64,000 nucleotides of DNA, taken from assembly GCF_001591365.1 (NCBI RefSeq), contig NZ_BCUT01000005.1, forward strand, positions 729,879-793,878, written 5' to 3'. Both the position numbers and the translations under genes were made by a program. This document shows, one piece after another, positions 42,914-50,814 of the stretch. This DNA comes from Variovorax paradoxus NBRC 15149. Lineage in GTDB: Bacteria; Pseudomonadota; Gammaproteobacteria; Burkholderiales; Burkholderiaceae_C. The notes under the pieces were generated by a model. It saw nothing but the letters and a program-made list of their open reading frames with translations, was not told where the DNA came from and did no database searches. The first letter of the stretch is position 1; every line of letters starts with the position of its first letter.

Positions 42914-44035
42914 TCAAGGTTTGCAGGTCCATCGCATGGGCTCCTCGGGGCCGATGCCGTTCTCGCGACGCTTCTGGCCACAGTCGCTGTTCCATTCTTC
43001 GGGGAACGTGGGCCAGTAGCACAGCCGCTCGGCCAGGCTGTGCAGCGGCGCCCAGAGGAAGTTCGTCGCGTAGTTGGTGAAGGTCGCACCCGAGGTGCCT
43101 TTGCCGATGATGTCATCACGCATGTGCGAGCCATGCATGACGGTTTCTTCCAAGTGCTCGCCAGGGCCGCTGAAGCCTTTGCGCAGCCACTCGTGCTCGG
43201 AGGGCCTCGGCACAGCGTCCATTCCATCTTCCATGAAGGTCCGGATGTACTGCCACAACGATTCGCCGCTGCCGGTGGGCCCGACCCAGAGTAGGTCTTC
43301 TCCCTTGCGCTCGGGATCGTTGGCATCCAGCGGGGCCCAATAGAGCAGCAAATTACTGTCCCGCCCCGTTGAGCGCAAACGTGCTTCGCGTGCCGTTGCA
43401 TCCGATGCCAATTGCTCGGCCGTCCAGGATTTGGGCGGTGCCCACCTTACATGCGCTTGCACACGGTCCCAGTCGAGCACTACGTTGCCGCCGTACTTCC
43501 TCGGACGCAGCACATAGACCTTCCGGGTCGTCCGGTTGAAGCGGTAACGCGCGCGTAGGCTGGTGAAAAAGGCCGGCGCGAGCACGTGCGGGTAGATCAG
43601 GAAATAGATCAGAAGAAAGGCCAGAAAGCCAATGGCCAGCAAGATGCCCATGGCGATGTACCAATCCTGCGGATACGGCTTCTGATCGGTCAACAGAAGG
43701 CCAATGAAGTAGGCCGGCATCAGGGCGATCAAGCCGAACAGCACGAAAAGCATGAATCCGAGTGAGCGCTTCTCCTCTCCCGCATTACTCAATTCAACGA
43801 AATGTTCGTTGAAGTCCAACAAGGTCCGCATGCCAGACAGCCGGGGCTGGGCGATTTCCTGTTGCTTGAGCCTTTCCTTTCTCGAAGGCTTGGGCTCTTG
43901 CTCCTGGCGAGGGCGCGCGCCTTCGTCGATACTGTACAGCCGCGTATGCTGGTTGATGTCGGCGTAGTACGCCACCGCCCTGGAAGCACCCTCGCTGCGA
44001 CGCTCGTTGTTGTAGCTATTCTCCGAGATAAACAT
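42914..44035 (-). CDS. DUF6708-type membrane protein, copy 2 (candidate T6SS immunity/accessory)
   Basis: 373 residues. A 90-residue N-terminal region contains NQHTRLYSIDEG and FNEHFVELSNAGEEKRS. Two hydrophobic segments lie at about 92-115 and 126-148. The conserved domain then carries RPRKYGGNVVLDWDR, VGPTGSGESLWQYIRTF, LEETVMHGSHMRDDI and a C-terminal CGQKRRENGIGPEEP. It starts 8 bp after the effector gene, so it is probably co-translated with it. By analogy with VasX systems, in which a membrane protein protects the producer, it could be the cognate immunity protein; the family is not experimentally defined as far as I know. Confidence 0.78.
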   Translation of the reverse strand: MFISENSYNNERRSEGASRAVAYYADINQHTRLYSIDEGARPRQEQEPKPSRKERLKQQEIAQPRLSGMRTLLDFNEHFVELSNAGEEKRSLGFMLFVLFGLIALMPAYFIGLLLTDQKPYPQDWYIAMGILLAIGFLAFLLIYFLIYPHVLAPAFFTSLRARYRFNRTTRKVYVLRPRKYGGNVVLDWDRVQAHVRWAPPKSWTAEQLASDATAREARLRSTGRDSNLLLYWAPLDANDPERKGEDLLWVGPTGSGESLWQYIRTFMEDGMDAVPRPSEHEWLRKGFSGPGEHLEETVMHGSHMRDDIIGKGTSGATFTNYATNFLWAPLHSLAERLCYWPTFPEEWNSDCGQKRRENGIGPEEPMRWTCKP

Positions 44036-44043
44036 GCTTCAAC

Positions 44044-46926
44044 TCACTCCATATCCGCAATCGCATTTGCCAGCTGACTGAGCATGAGCCGCTCGCTGGT
44101 GTGCGGGGTTTTCTTGCTGTCCAACTTTCGGAATGGTTCGGCCTGGAGCCAGTCGATCCATTCCTTTTCCTTGAGCTTTTCAATCGCATAGCTGGCAACC
44201 AGTGTGAGGGCGCCCGCAAGAAGGTTGATTCGCGTGCAAATACGGACGATCTTGACCACATCGTGGAAATAAGCGCCTGTGAGCGCCGTGCCGATAGTGA
44301 CACCACCTGCGAAAGCGCGTCCGACATAGGCCGCCATCAAGAGGCGATTCTCCTCGCGATGCGCGGTTACGCCATCGATCACATCCCAGATCACCCCCAC
44401 CACGGCTGCGGATGCCACCCAATGGGCCGCGCCAATTTTCAGCATGCGCAATTCGTGGTCAAGCGCCTTCATCAGGTTCTCGCGTGCCTTCAGTGGCATA
44501 TCGGCCTTGATCGCTTCGTAGACGTTCTTTTCGTAGTAATCGGAGCGCCAGCTACTCCAGGTTCCCATCGCACTGACGATTGCCCCAGCCCCCTGGCTGC
44601 CCGCCCTCGGATCATCGCTGCGTTCGCTCGCTCGCCCCAGAGTTGGAATCAGGCCGAAGATTTCGAGACCACCGATCACCGAGGGAATGCGCATGTTCTG
44701 CACCGCTTTCTCCGTGCCCAGGGTCAGCGCCCGATCCACACGCGCCTGTAGCTTCTCGGCCTTGTGGTCGTAGCGCCGATTCCATGTTCGACCACCTGGC
44801 TGGGGGTTGTGCTTGTTGCTGTACGCGACGCGTTTTCCATCGGCCTCCAACTTCTCGTTCAGCAGACGTTTCTCCTGGCGTACGAACTCGATGGCGTTGT
44901 CACCCAGGCCGTGTGACAGCAACACAATCTGCGCTTTTGCCAAGTTCAACTCCAACGCCGAGGCCCCCAGATTCCGGGCTGCCTGCACCACTGCGATACC
45001 CCATACCGAGTGAACATTCTTCATCGCCGTTTCGGCGATCTTCTGCAGCGACTGAACTCTTGCCAGCGTGCTCGATCCGCGGTCGCCGAGCTTCTTGGCC
45101 TCCTTGATCAGCGTCTGGCTGCCCTCAAGCGTCTTCGGGATCTTCTCCAGCGCTGCCGCCATCGCGGCCCAGGCGCGCTGCTGCCGCGCGCTTTCTTCGG
45201 CCGTTTCCGCATCCGTCACTTCGGTGGCCGGCGGCAGCGTGTCCTTCAGTGTGTCCAGCACGCGCAGCAACTCCTGCGAGATCGCCTCGTTGTTCAGCGT
45301 CGCCATGCGCCACACGAGGTTCTTCGGCTCGTCCTTGAACAACTGGAGATCGGCATACCACTTGCGCCCGCGCGGGCTGCTGTCCATGGTTTCCAGAATG
45401 GCGCACAACTGGCCCGCGCAGCGCGCACCATCGCGGGTTTCGATGCCGCTCGGCTTGCGGTCGTATCGCCCGAGTGTCTTGACCAGGAGGGCATCGCATT
45501 GGAGCCAGGCGATCAGGTCTTCGCTGATCTTGTCCATGCACTTGTCGCGTTTCTCGATCTGCGCCATGTGATCGGCGTCGAACTTGTTGAGCCGGGCTTC
45601 ATCGACATGCGCAAGCGTCGTCTCGAGGGCGGCCTTGGACTCCGCATCGCTGATGAGCCGCCGATCCGATTCACGCGCGGCAATTTCTCCCTCCAGTGCT
45701 TCCCGGCGCTGCGCCCGCATCGCCTCGACGGACATCTCGGCATAGGTTCCGTCCTTTTGCCGAACCATCGTCGTGCTCACGGGGTAGGCGCGCCGTTGGC
45801 CCAGGACGTCGTGCACGCTCTTCAGGCGGTCCGTTTCGGCGTCGTACATGCCCATGGCCTTCTTGTAGAGGGCTCCGCGCACGGTCTTGATGCTCTCGCT
45901 GGCGGCGTGCTTCCATGCATTCGTCACGGTCGCGTTGCCGGGGTCCGAGGCATCGACCTCCTTGAGCCACTGCACATACGGCATGGCCGCGGTGAGGTGG
46001 TGCAGGCTGAGTTCCTGGGCAATGCCGATGGGGTCGTCGCATGCGACGACAGCGCCCTTGTGCTGCGTCAGGAATTCGGCCATCTTCCGCAGCCGGGGGC
46101 CATGCGCGTCCTTGTAGAGCGGGCCGGTGATGCGTGCGATGTAGGGCCCCACGGCCATGCCGGTGACGGGGCCTGTGTCGGTGACGACCACGCTGCCGTC
46201 GGCGCGGCGGGTCTCGTTGCGCACCTTTTCGAAATGCCGGCCGGTGCGCGCCTCCTCGTAGGTGCCCCACTCGCGCTCAGCGCCGTGTACGCCCATGAGG
46301 CCGTAGTGCTGTTCGCTGCCCACGGTCTGTACGGCGGTGTCCTTCAGTGCCGAAAATTCCATCACCTGGCTGTTGAGCTGTCCGGGTTGGCAGGTGTCTT
46401 TCTGGCTCGTGTTGCCGCCCAGCCATCCTGCGACATCGAACTTCTGCATGTAGGTGTCGCGCTGGGGCTCGATGTGCTCGAACAGGTGCTTGGGCACGAT
46501 GGGGTCCGGGTGGAACATGTAGTGCAGCTCGGTGACGTTCTTGGCGTCCGCCACCCACACCATGGAGGCATTGGCGCCGCGCACTTCCATTTCACAGGCG
46601 GGGTTCGACTTGGCGGCCTCCGGAAACCCGACGTCGAACTGCGCCAGGTAGCCGTGGGGGTGCACGATGTAGGCAAGCCACTCGGGGTGGGCCTTGCACA
46701 CGTTCTGAATCCGCACATACAGATAGCCTGGCCGCAGCATGCGCACGCCGTAGAGGGCCGTGCGCATGGCCACGCCGCCGGGCTGGGCCTGGAAATTCCC
46801 CGTGGGCTGCAACTGCTTGAGCGCAGCGAGCCCCTGCTCCTGCGCGCTGAAGGCGGCGGCATAGCGGGTGAACAGGATCGGCAGGCCCTTGCGATCGCAG
46901 TTTCGGCAGGGGGTGGCGCAAGGCAT
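44044..46926 (-). CDS. VasX-like type VI secretion effector (BTH_I2691-type), membrane-targeting
   Basis: 960 residues. The N-terminal motif CRNCDRKGLPILFTRYA and following RPGYLYVRIQ match the toxin VasX N-terminal domain found in cargo effectors loaded by DUF4123 adaptors. The middle (about 350-800) is long and mostly helical, with charged stretches. The C-terminal 150 residues contain three hydrophobic segments near 823-847, 855-880 and 893-912 (for example HWVASAAVVGVIW and INLLAGALTLVASYA), as expected for a pore-forming toxin. The gene sits directly after the adaptor and before the DUF6708 pair. The predicted action is membrane disruption in rival bacteria; this is family knowledge plus inference. 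Confidence 0.85.
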   Translation of the reverse strand: MPCATPCRNCDRKGLPILFTRYAAAFSAQEQGLAALKQLQPTGNFQAQPGGVAMRTALYGVRMLRPGYLYVRIQNVCKAHPEWLAYIVHPHGYLAQFDVGFPEAAKSNPACEMEVRGANASMVWVADAKNVTELHYMFHPDPIVPKHLFEHIEPQRDTYMQKFDVAGWLGGNTSQKDTCQPGQLNSQVMEFSALKDTAVQTVGSEQHYGLMGVHGAEREWGTYEEARTGRHFEKVRNETRRADGSVVVTDTGPVTGMAVGPYIARITGPLYKDAHGPRLRKMAEFLTQHKGAVVACDDPIGIAQELSLHHLTAAMPYVQWLKEVDASDPGNATVTNAWKHAASESIKTVRGALYKKAMGMYDAETDRLKSVHDVLGQRRAYPVSTTMVRQKDGTYAEMSVEAMRAQRREALEGEIAARESDRRLISDAESKAALETTLAHVDEARLNKFDADHMAQIEKRDKCMDKISEDLIAWLQCDALLVKTLGRYDRKPSGIETRDGARCAGQLCAILETMDSSPRGRKWYADLQLFKDEPKNLVWRMATLNNEAISQELLRVLDTLKDTLPPATEVTDAETAEESARQQRAWAAMAAALEKIPKTLEGSQTLIKEAKKLGDRGSSTLARVQSLQKIAETAMKNVHSVWGIAVVQAARNLGASALELNLAKAQIVLLSHGLGDNAIEFVRQEKRLLNEKLEADGKRVAYSNKHNPQPGGRTWNRRYDHKAEKLQARVDRALTLGTEKAVQNMRIPSVIGGLEIFGLIPTLGRASERSDDPRAGSQGAGAIVSAMGTWSSWRSDYYEKNVYEAIKADMPLKARENLMKALDHELRMLKIGAAHWVASAAVVGVIWDVIDGVTAHREENRLLMAAYVGRAFAGGVTIGTALTGAYFHDVVKIVRICTRINLLAGALTLVASYAIEKLKEKEWIDWLQAEPFRKLDSKKTPHTSERLMLSQLANAIADME

Positions 46927-46931
46927 GGGCT

Positions 46932-48098
46932 TCAGTCTCTCCGCGGAGTGTTTGGTTTGGTCGAGATCGAGAGGGCTTGCTCGGCTTCATGCAGCGCGCT
47001 GGCAAAGCCAGGTGAAGCAACGTGGCTGTTGCCCGGCTGGCCCATGCGATCGCGCGTCGGATGCATCAGGGCGAGCGTCTGCCGCAACACGGCCGCGTCC
47101 CGGGGTGTCGACCAGTCGCGCACGATGAGTCGGTCATCGTAGTGATGCGCCCGCCATGACGCGTCCACGAATTCGGACAGATCCGATTCCTGGCTCAATC
47201 CCAATTCAACCCCTTGGCGAAGGAGCCGGGTCATCGTCTCTCCATCGGGTTGGCGTTGAACGGGGATTCGTCGCGAAGCCATGCTCAGCCACAGCCGTGT
47301 ACCCGTCGTTGCGCCGTGTGCCGCATGCCATTGATCGAGGCGCAGAAGATGGCGCATGGTTTCGTGCCGTGGTTCTGGAGCCGCAGCCTGGGACAAGACC
47401 GGCCGGGTGGCAATGAACCATTCGGGCGCATCTTCGCCACTGCCGGCAGGAACTTCTTCACCGGTGGCGAATGCTTCGGCGTATGGCCAAGGCCGCCAGG
47501 GTTGGCTCAACGCCCACCACTCCGTCACTGGCCCGAGCCACTGCAAGCGCTGCTCGTTGTCGAGCAGCGGCCACACGCGCTGCATGACGCGTGCATCCTG
47601 ATAGCGGAACAGTTTGTCTTTTCCGTCAGCGGGCGAGGTCTGAAAGCCGAGCCGGGCCCAGTGCATTGCAATGCTCGCAGGCGTTGCCGGACTGAAGACG
47701 ATGGCGCACAACATCTGCTCCACAAGGCGGCGCTCGCTCTGCAGCCGTGCCGCGGCCAGCGCGAGCGCCATCGTGTGCAGGACAGCCTGGGTGCTCACAC
47801 CGGTCTCATCGATTACCCAGTCTTCGGGCAGCGGCACGAGGGTGGGCGCTGCTTCGGGGCGTCCGCGGTAGATCTCGTCGGGCACGTCGACACGTTCGTC
47901 GGCCAGCAGCGGATGGTGCTCCTGCAGGTGCTCGGCGAGCGGGTTGTCTCGCCAGCGTTCGAGCACCAGGAAGGCCGACAACGGTCGGGCGACGGAGGTA
48001 TGCGCAGGCGACGCCTGCGTCCGCGCCCTGGCAAAGCCCTTTTGCAGACTGCGCAGCAGAAGCGAGGCATCCGGGTGCACGGGCAGCGCGCTGTTCAT
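46932..48098 (-). CDS. DUF4123-domain T6SS effector adaptor/chaperone
   Basis: 388 residues from ATG 48098, whose first base overlaps the VgrG stop (TAATG). A DUF4123-like core is visible at about 100-230, including LVEQMLCAIVF, HWARLGFQT, LFRYQDARVMQRVWPLLDNEQ (cut) and LGPVTEWWAL. These adaptors (Tap/TEC) bind a specific effector and mount it on the VgrG spike encoded upstream. The C-terminal part is unassigned and could hold the effector-binding surface. The order VgrG, adaptor, effector is the textbook layout. Confidence 0.85.
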   Translation of the reverse strand: MNSALPVHPDASLLLRSLQKGFARARTQASPAHTSVARPLSAFLVLERWRDNPLAEHLQEHHPLLADERVDVPDEIYRGRPEAAPTLVPLPEDWVIDETGVSTQAVLHTMALALAAARLQSERRLVEQMLCAIVFSPATPASIAMHWARLGFQTSPADGKDKLFRYQDARVMQRVWPLLDNEQRLQWLGPVTEWWALSQPWRPWPYAEAFATGEEVPAGSGEDAPEWFIATRPVLSQAAAPEPRHETMRHLLRLDQWHAAHGATTGTRLWLSMASRRIPVQRQPDGETMTRLLRQGVELGLSQESDLSEFVDASWRAHHYDDRLIVRDWSTPRDAAVLRQTLALMHPTRDRMGQPGNSHVASPGFASALHEAEQALSISTKPNTPRRD

Positions 48099-50473
48099 TA
48101 ACGGGAGGCCGATGCGCCGCCCGCGGCGCCGCTGTCCTGCAGGTCGCACTTGGCCTCGTAGCCCTTGGAGGTCGGCAGGCTCTTCGGTCCCACCATCGAA
48201 TGCGAAGCCGCATGCGCGCGCCACTGCCCATTGGTGCCGCTCTCGATGCCATTCGCATTCCACCGGGTGTAGCTGGAGCCGCCGTTGATCAGCACCTCGT
48301 CCCTGGCCGTGATGGTGATCCGGTCGGCTTCCAGCTTGATGTTGAGCTTGGCCAGCGCGTTGATGCTGGCTTTCATGGCCGTGATGTCGATGTCGTCCTT
48401 CGCGGCGGTCATGCGGATGCCGGCGTTGGCCGCGGACAGGCGCACCGCATTCTTGGCGCTCACCAGGAAGCTGTTGCCGGTGGCCAGGCTGGTGTGCGCG
48501 CCGCTGGTGATGGCGGTGTGCTCGCCGCTCACGATGTGGGTCGAGCCCTGCGTCGTCGTCTGGATGCCCGCGGGACTGGCCAGCGTGAGGTGCGGCTCCT
48601 GGAATTCGGGGAAGAGGCCGTGCGCCTTGTCTCCGCCGCTGCCCTTGATGGCGTCGTTCTGCGCCTTCAGCGCCTTGGCCACCTCGTCCTGGTCGCCGGG
48701 CTCGTGGGCCTTGGCCGCCTGCGCGGCCTGGCTCAGGCTTTCGTGCAGATCGCGCCCCTCTGTGAGCCGGGCGACCGTCTCGGGCATGTCGGTGATGTGG
48801 GCCTGGGCGTTGGGGCGCGCCTCGGTGCTCAGCAGCAGGCCCTGGCCGGCCCGCAGGGCGCCGTGTCCATCGGTGCGCAGTTCAGCCCCTTGGCCCCGGT
48901 CGTCCCGGCGGCCGGAGACATCGTCGATGCGTCCGACGTGGCCCAGGCTCAGGCTGGTGCTCTGGTGGTCGCTCTTGAGTTGGGCCTGCACCTTGCCGCT
49001 GGAATCATCGAGCGCCAGGTGGTTGGAGCGGCTGCCGCCGAGCTCGCGGCTGCGCAGGCCTGACAACTGCTTCTGATGCGGCAGTTCCCACGCGGGCATT
49101 TCGTCGGCGTTGTGCACCCGGCCGGTGACGATCGGGTGGTCGGGGTCGCCGTTGAGGAAGTCGACGATCACTTCCTGGCCGATGCGCGGCAGCGCGGCCG
49201 CGCCGAAGGTGGCGCCGGCCCAGGCCGTGGACACGCGCACCCAGCAGCTCGAGTTCTCGTTGCGCTGGCCGATGCGGTCCCAGTGGAACTGGACCTTGAC
49301 GCGGCCATACTGGTCAGTCCAGATTTCTTCGCCGGCCGGGCCGACCACCAACGCGGTCTGCGGGCCATCGGTCCACGGCTTGGGCGTGGTGCGCGGAGGA
49401 CGCCAGGCGTAGCTGGTGGGCTGGGCCTCGAAGGCGAAGCGCTGCACCGAGCCCTCGGAGGCGTTCGCGCCTTCGCTGGCTTGGAGGTTCTCTTGAAGGT
49501 CGTAGTCGACGGCCAGCAGCAGATGCTCCCTGTTCTGATCTTGACGCGGATGGTGCGTGAGCGTGAAGGTGCAGCCCGGGGCCAGATCGCGCCGGTTGGC
49601 GCGGCCTGTGGCCCGGCTGCGTTCGCTCAACTGTTCTTCGGTGCGGACGCGCGCATAGCTTTCGCCATCGTCGTGCTGGGTGAAGCCGCCCGGCCATTCA
49701 TAGCGTTCGAAGTCGTCGTGGTCGTGCCCGGGCGGCATTTGCCGCAGGTGCGACAACTCGGCTCGGGGCTTCTCGAAGTCGTAGTCGTCGTTGAAGTAGT
49801 GGCCCGGGCGCACTTCCTCCGAGGACGCCCATTCGTAGATGCGTTCGCTGGCCTCCAGCCCACCGGTCATGCCGGCCTTCTCGTGCGGGTGGTAGCGAAC
49901 CGTCTCTCCGCCGTGCAGCGGGGCGTGGGAGGCGGCGATGTCGTCGGCGAAGACCAGCACATGCTGCTCGGCTTCGTGGCGGAAGTGGTAGTAGATACCT
50001 TCGTGCTCGCACAGCCGCGAGATGAAGTCGAAGTCGCTCTCGTGGTATTGCACGCAGTAGGTCCACGGGCGGTAGCTGCGGTGGAGCTTCTGCTCCATCG
50101 GGTGGCCGTAGCGGCCCAGCACGGCCGCAACGATCTCGGGCACGGTCTGGTCCTGGAAGATGCGGAAGTCGGAGCGGCGCGTGGCCAGCCACAGCCAGGG
50201 GCGCAGCCGCATCCTGTAGAAGGCCTGGCGGTCGTCTTCGTGCGACAGGCCGAAGCGGGTGACGAGGCCGGCCAGGTAGCGCGGGGCGCCGCTCTCGGTT
50301 TCCATCACCACGGTGGCGGGCTTGCCCAGGACGGACTTGGGGTCCAGCGCATTGCTGCTGCCCAGCAATTCCAGGTCGAAGGCATAGGCCTGGCTGAGCG
50401 CCTCGCGCCCCGCCAGCCGATGGAATTGCAGTGCCTCGCCCAGCGGCGTCTGGATGGTGACGCGGCGCTTCAT
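48098..50473 (-). CDS. vgrG: VgrG spike protein (type VI secretion)
   Basis: 791 residues from ATG 50473, preceded at 9 bp by GGAGG; a GTG five codons upstream is less likely. The gp27-like domain (about 1-380) contains RFGLSHEDDRQAFYRMRLRPW and CEHEGIYYHFRHE. The gp5-like OB region has EIWTDQYGRVKVQFHWDR and GQEVIVDFLNGDPDHPIVTGRV (cut). A DUF2345 beta-helix extension lies at about 610-720 (repeats such as HTAITSGAHTSLATGNSFLVSAKNAV, cut), with a 60-residue tail after it. VgrG forms the trimeric tip of the injection apparatus. No tssA-M or PAAR gene is in the window, so this is an orphan vgrG island. Confidence 0.95.
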   Translation of the reverse strand: MKRRVTIQTPLGEALQFHRLAGREALSQAYAFDLELLGSSNALDPKSVLGKPATVVMETESGAPRYLAGLVTRFGLSHEDDRQAFYRMRLRPWLWLATRRSDFRIFQDQTVPEIVAAVLGRYGHPMEQKLHRSYRPWTYCVQYHESDFDFISRLCEHEGIYYHFRHEAEQHVLVFADDIAASHAPLHGGETVRYHPHEKAGMTGGLEASERIYEWASSEEVRPGHYFNDDYDFEKPRAELSHLRQMPPGHDHDDFERYEWPGGFTQHDDGESYARVRTEEQLSERSRATGRANRRDLAPGCTFTLTHHPRQDQNREHLLLAVDYDLQENLQASEGANASEGSVQRFAFEAQPTSYAWRPPRTTPKPWTDGPQTALVVGPAGEEIWTDQYGRVKVQFHWDRIGQRNENSSCWVRVSTAWAGATFGAAALPRIGQEVIVDFLNGDPDHPIVTGRVHNADEMPAWELPHQKQLSGLRSRELGGSRSNHLALDDSSGKVQAQLKSDHQSTSLSLGHVGRIDDVSGRRDDRGQGAELRTDGHGALRAGQGLLLSTEARPNAQAHITDMPETVARLTEGRDLHESLSQAAQAAKAHEPGDQDEVAKALKAQNDAIKGSGGDKAHGLFPEFQEPHLTLASPAGIQTTTQGSTHIVSGEHTAITSGAHTSLATGNSFLVSAKNAVRLSAANAGIRMTAAKDDIDITAMKASINALAKLNIKLEADRITITARDEVLINGGSSYTRWNANGIESGTNGQWRAHAASHSMVGPKSLPTSKGYEAKCDLQDSGAAGGASASR

Positions 50474-50814
50474 GGATGGCGCCTCCACGCGATCGGCAAG
50501 ATCGCCGGGGACGCGACGGATGATGTCGCAATGGCGTGTTTCACGCGGACTCCCTGCAGTCGCTTTTGTTGATTACTTTTTGCTTAAGAGGGCGACGTGG
50601 CCGCTCTGGATGCGTCGTTGTCGTACGCTGCGACAAGACGTTTCAAGCGATCGCAATTATGCGATTTCAATGCGCGGCGAGGCGCAAGTTCTCTTTCGTT
50701 TTGGGGGATTTTGTTGCAGTTGCAGCAGCGATTTGAATTTCCGGAAAAACGCACTCATACGACGTATGTAGTCAATGAATTCGCGATCCGGTTTTTATTC
50801 AAACAAAAGAACTC
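50474..50814. promoter_or_regulatory. AT-rich 341-bp upstream region of the vgrG island with palindromes
   Basis: This is the only gap above 300 bp. It contains no credible gene: short frames inside it have atypical composition. It is clearly richer in A/T than its surroundings. Two perfect dyads are present: ATCGCA-ATTA-TGCGAT (50650-50665) and CATACG-A-CGTATG (50756-50768). On the minus strand, TTGACT (beginning opposite 50774) abuts the second dyad and could be a -35 element, so the dyad may be an operator for vgrG expression. Confidence 0.5.

Larger units (their letters stand above)
41743..44035 (-). repeat. Tandem gene duplication of the DUF6708 unit
   Basis: The two genes 41743-42843 and 42914-44035 share order, length and long blocks of near-identical DNA in their 3' halves, including the TGATGCC junction after each stop and a GAGTTGA sequence before each start. 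Divergence is concentrated around codons 35-70 and the two hydrophobic segments. Confidence 0.8.
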
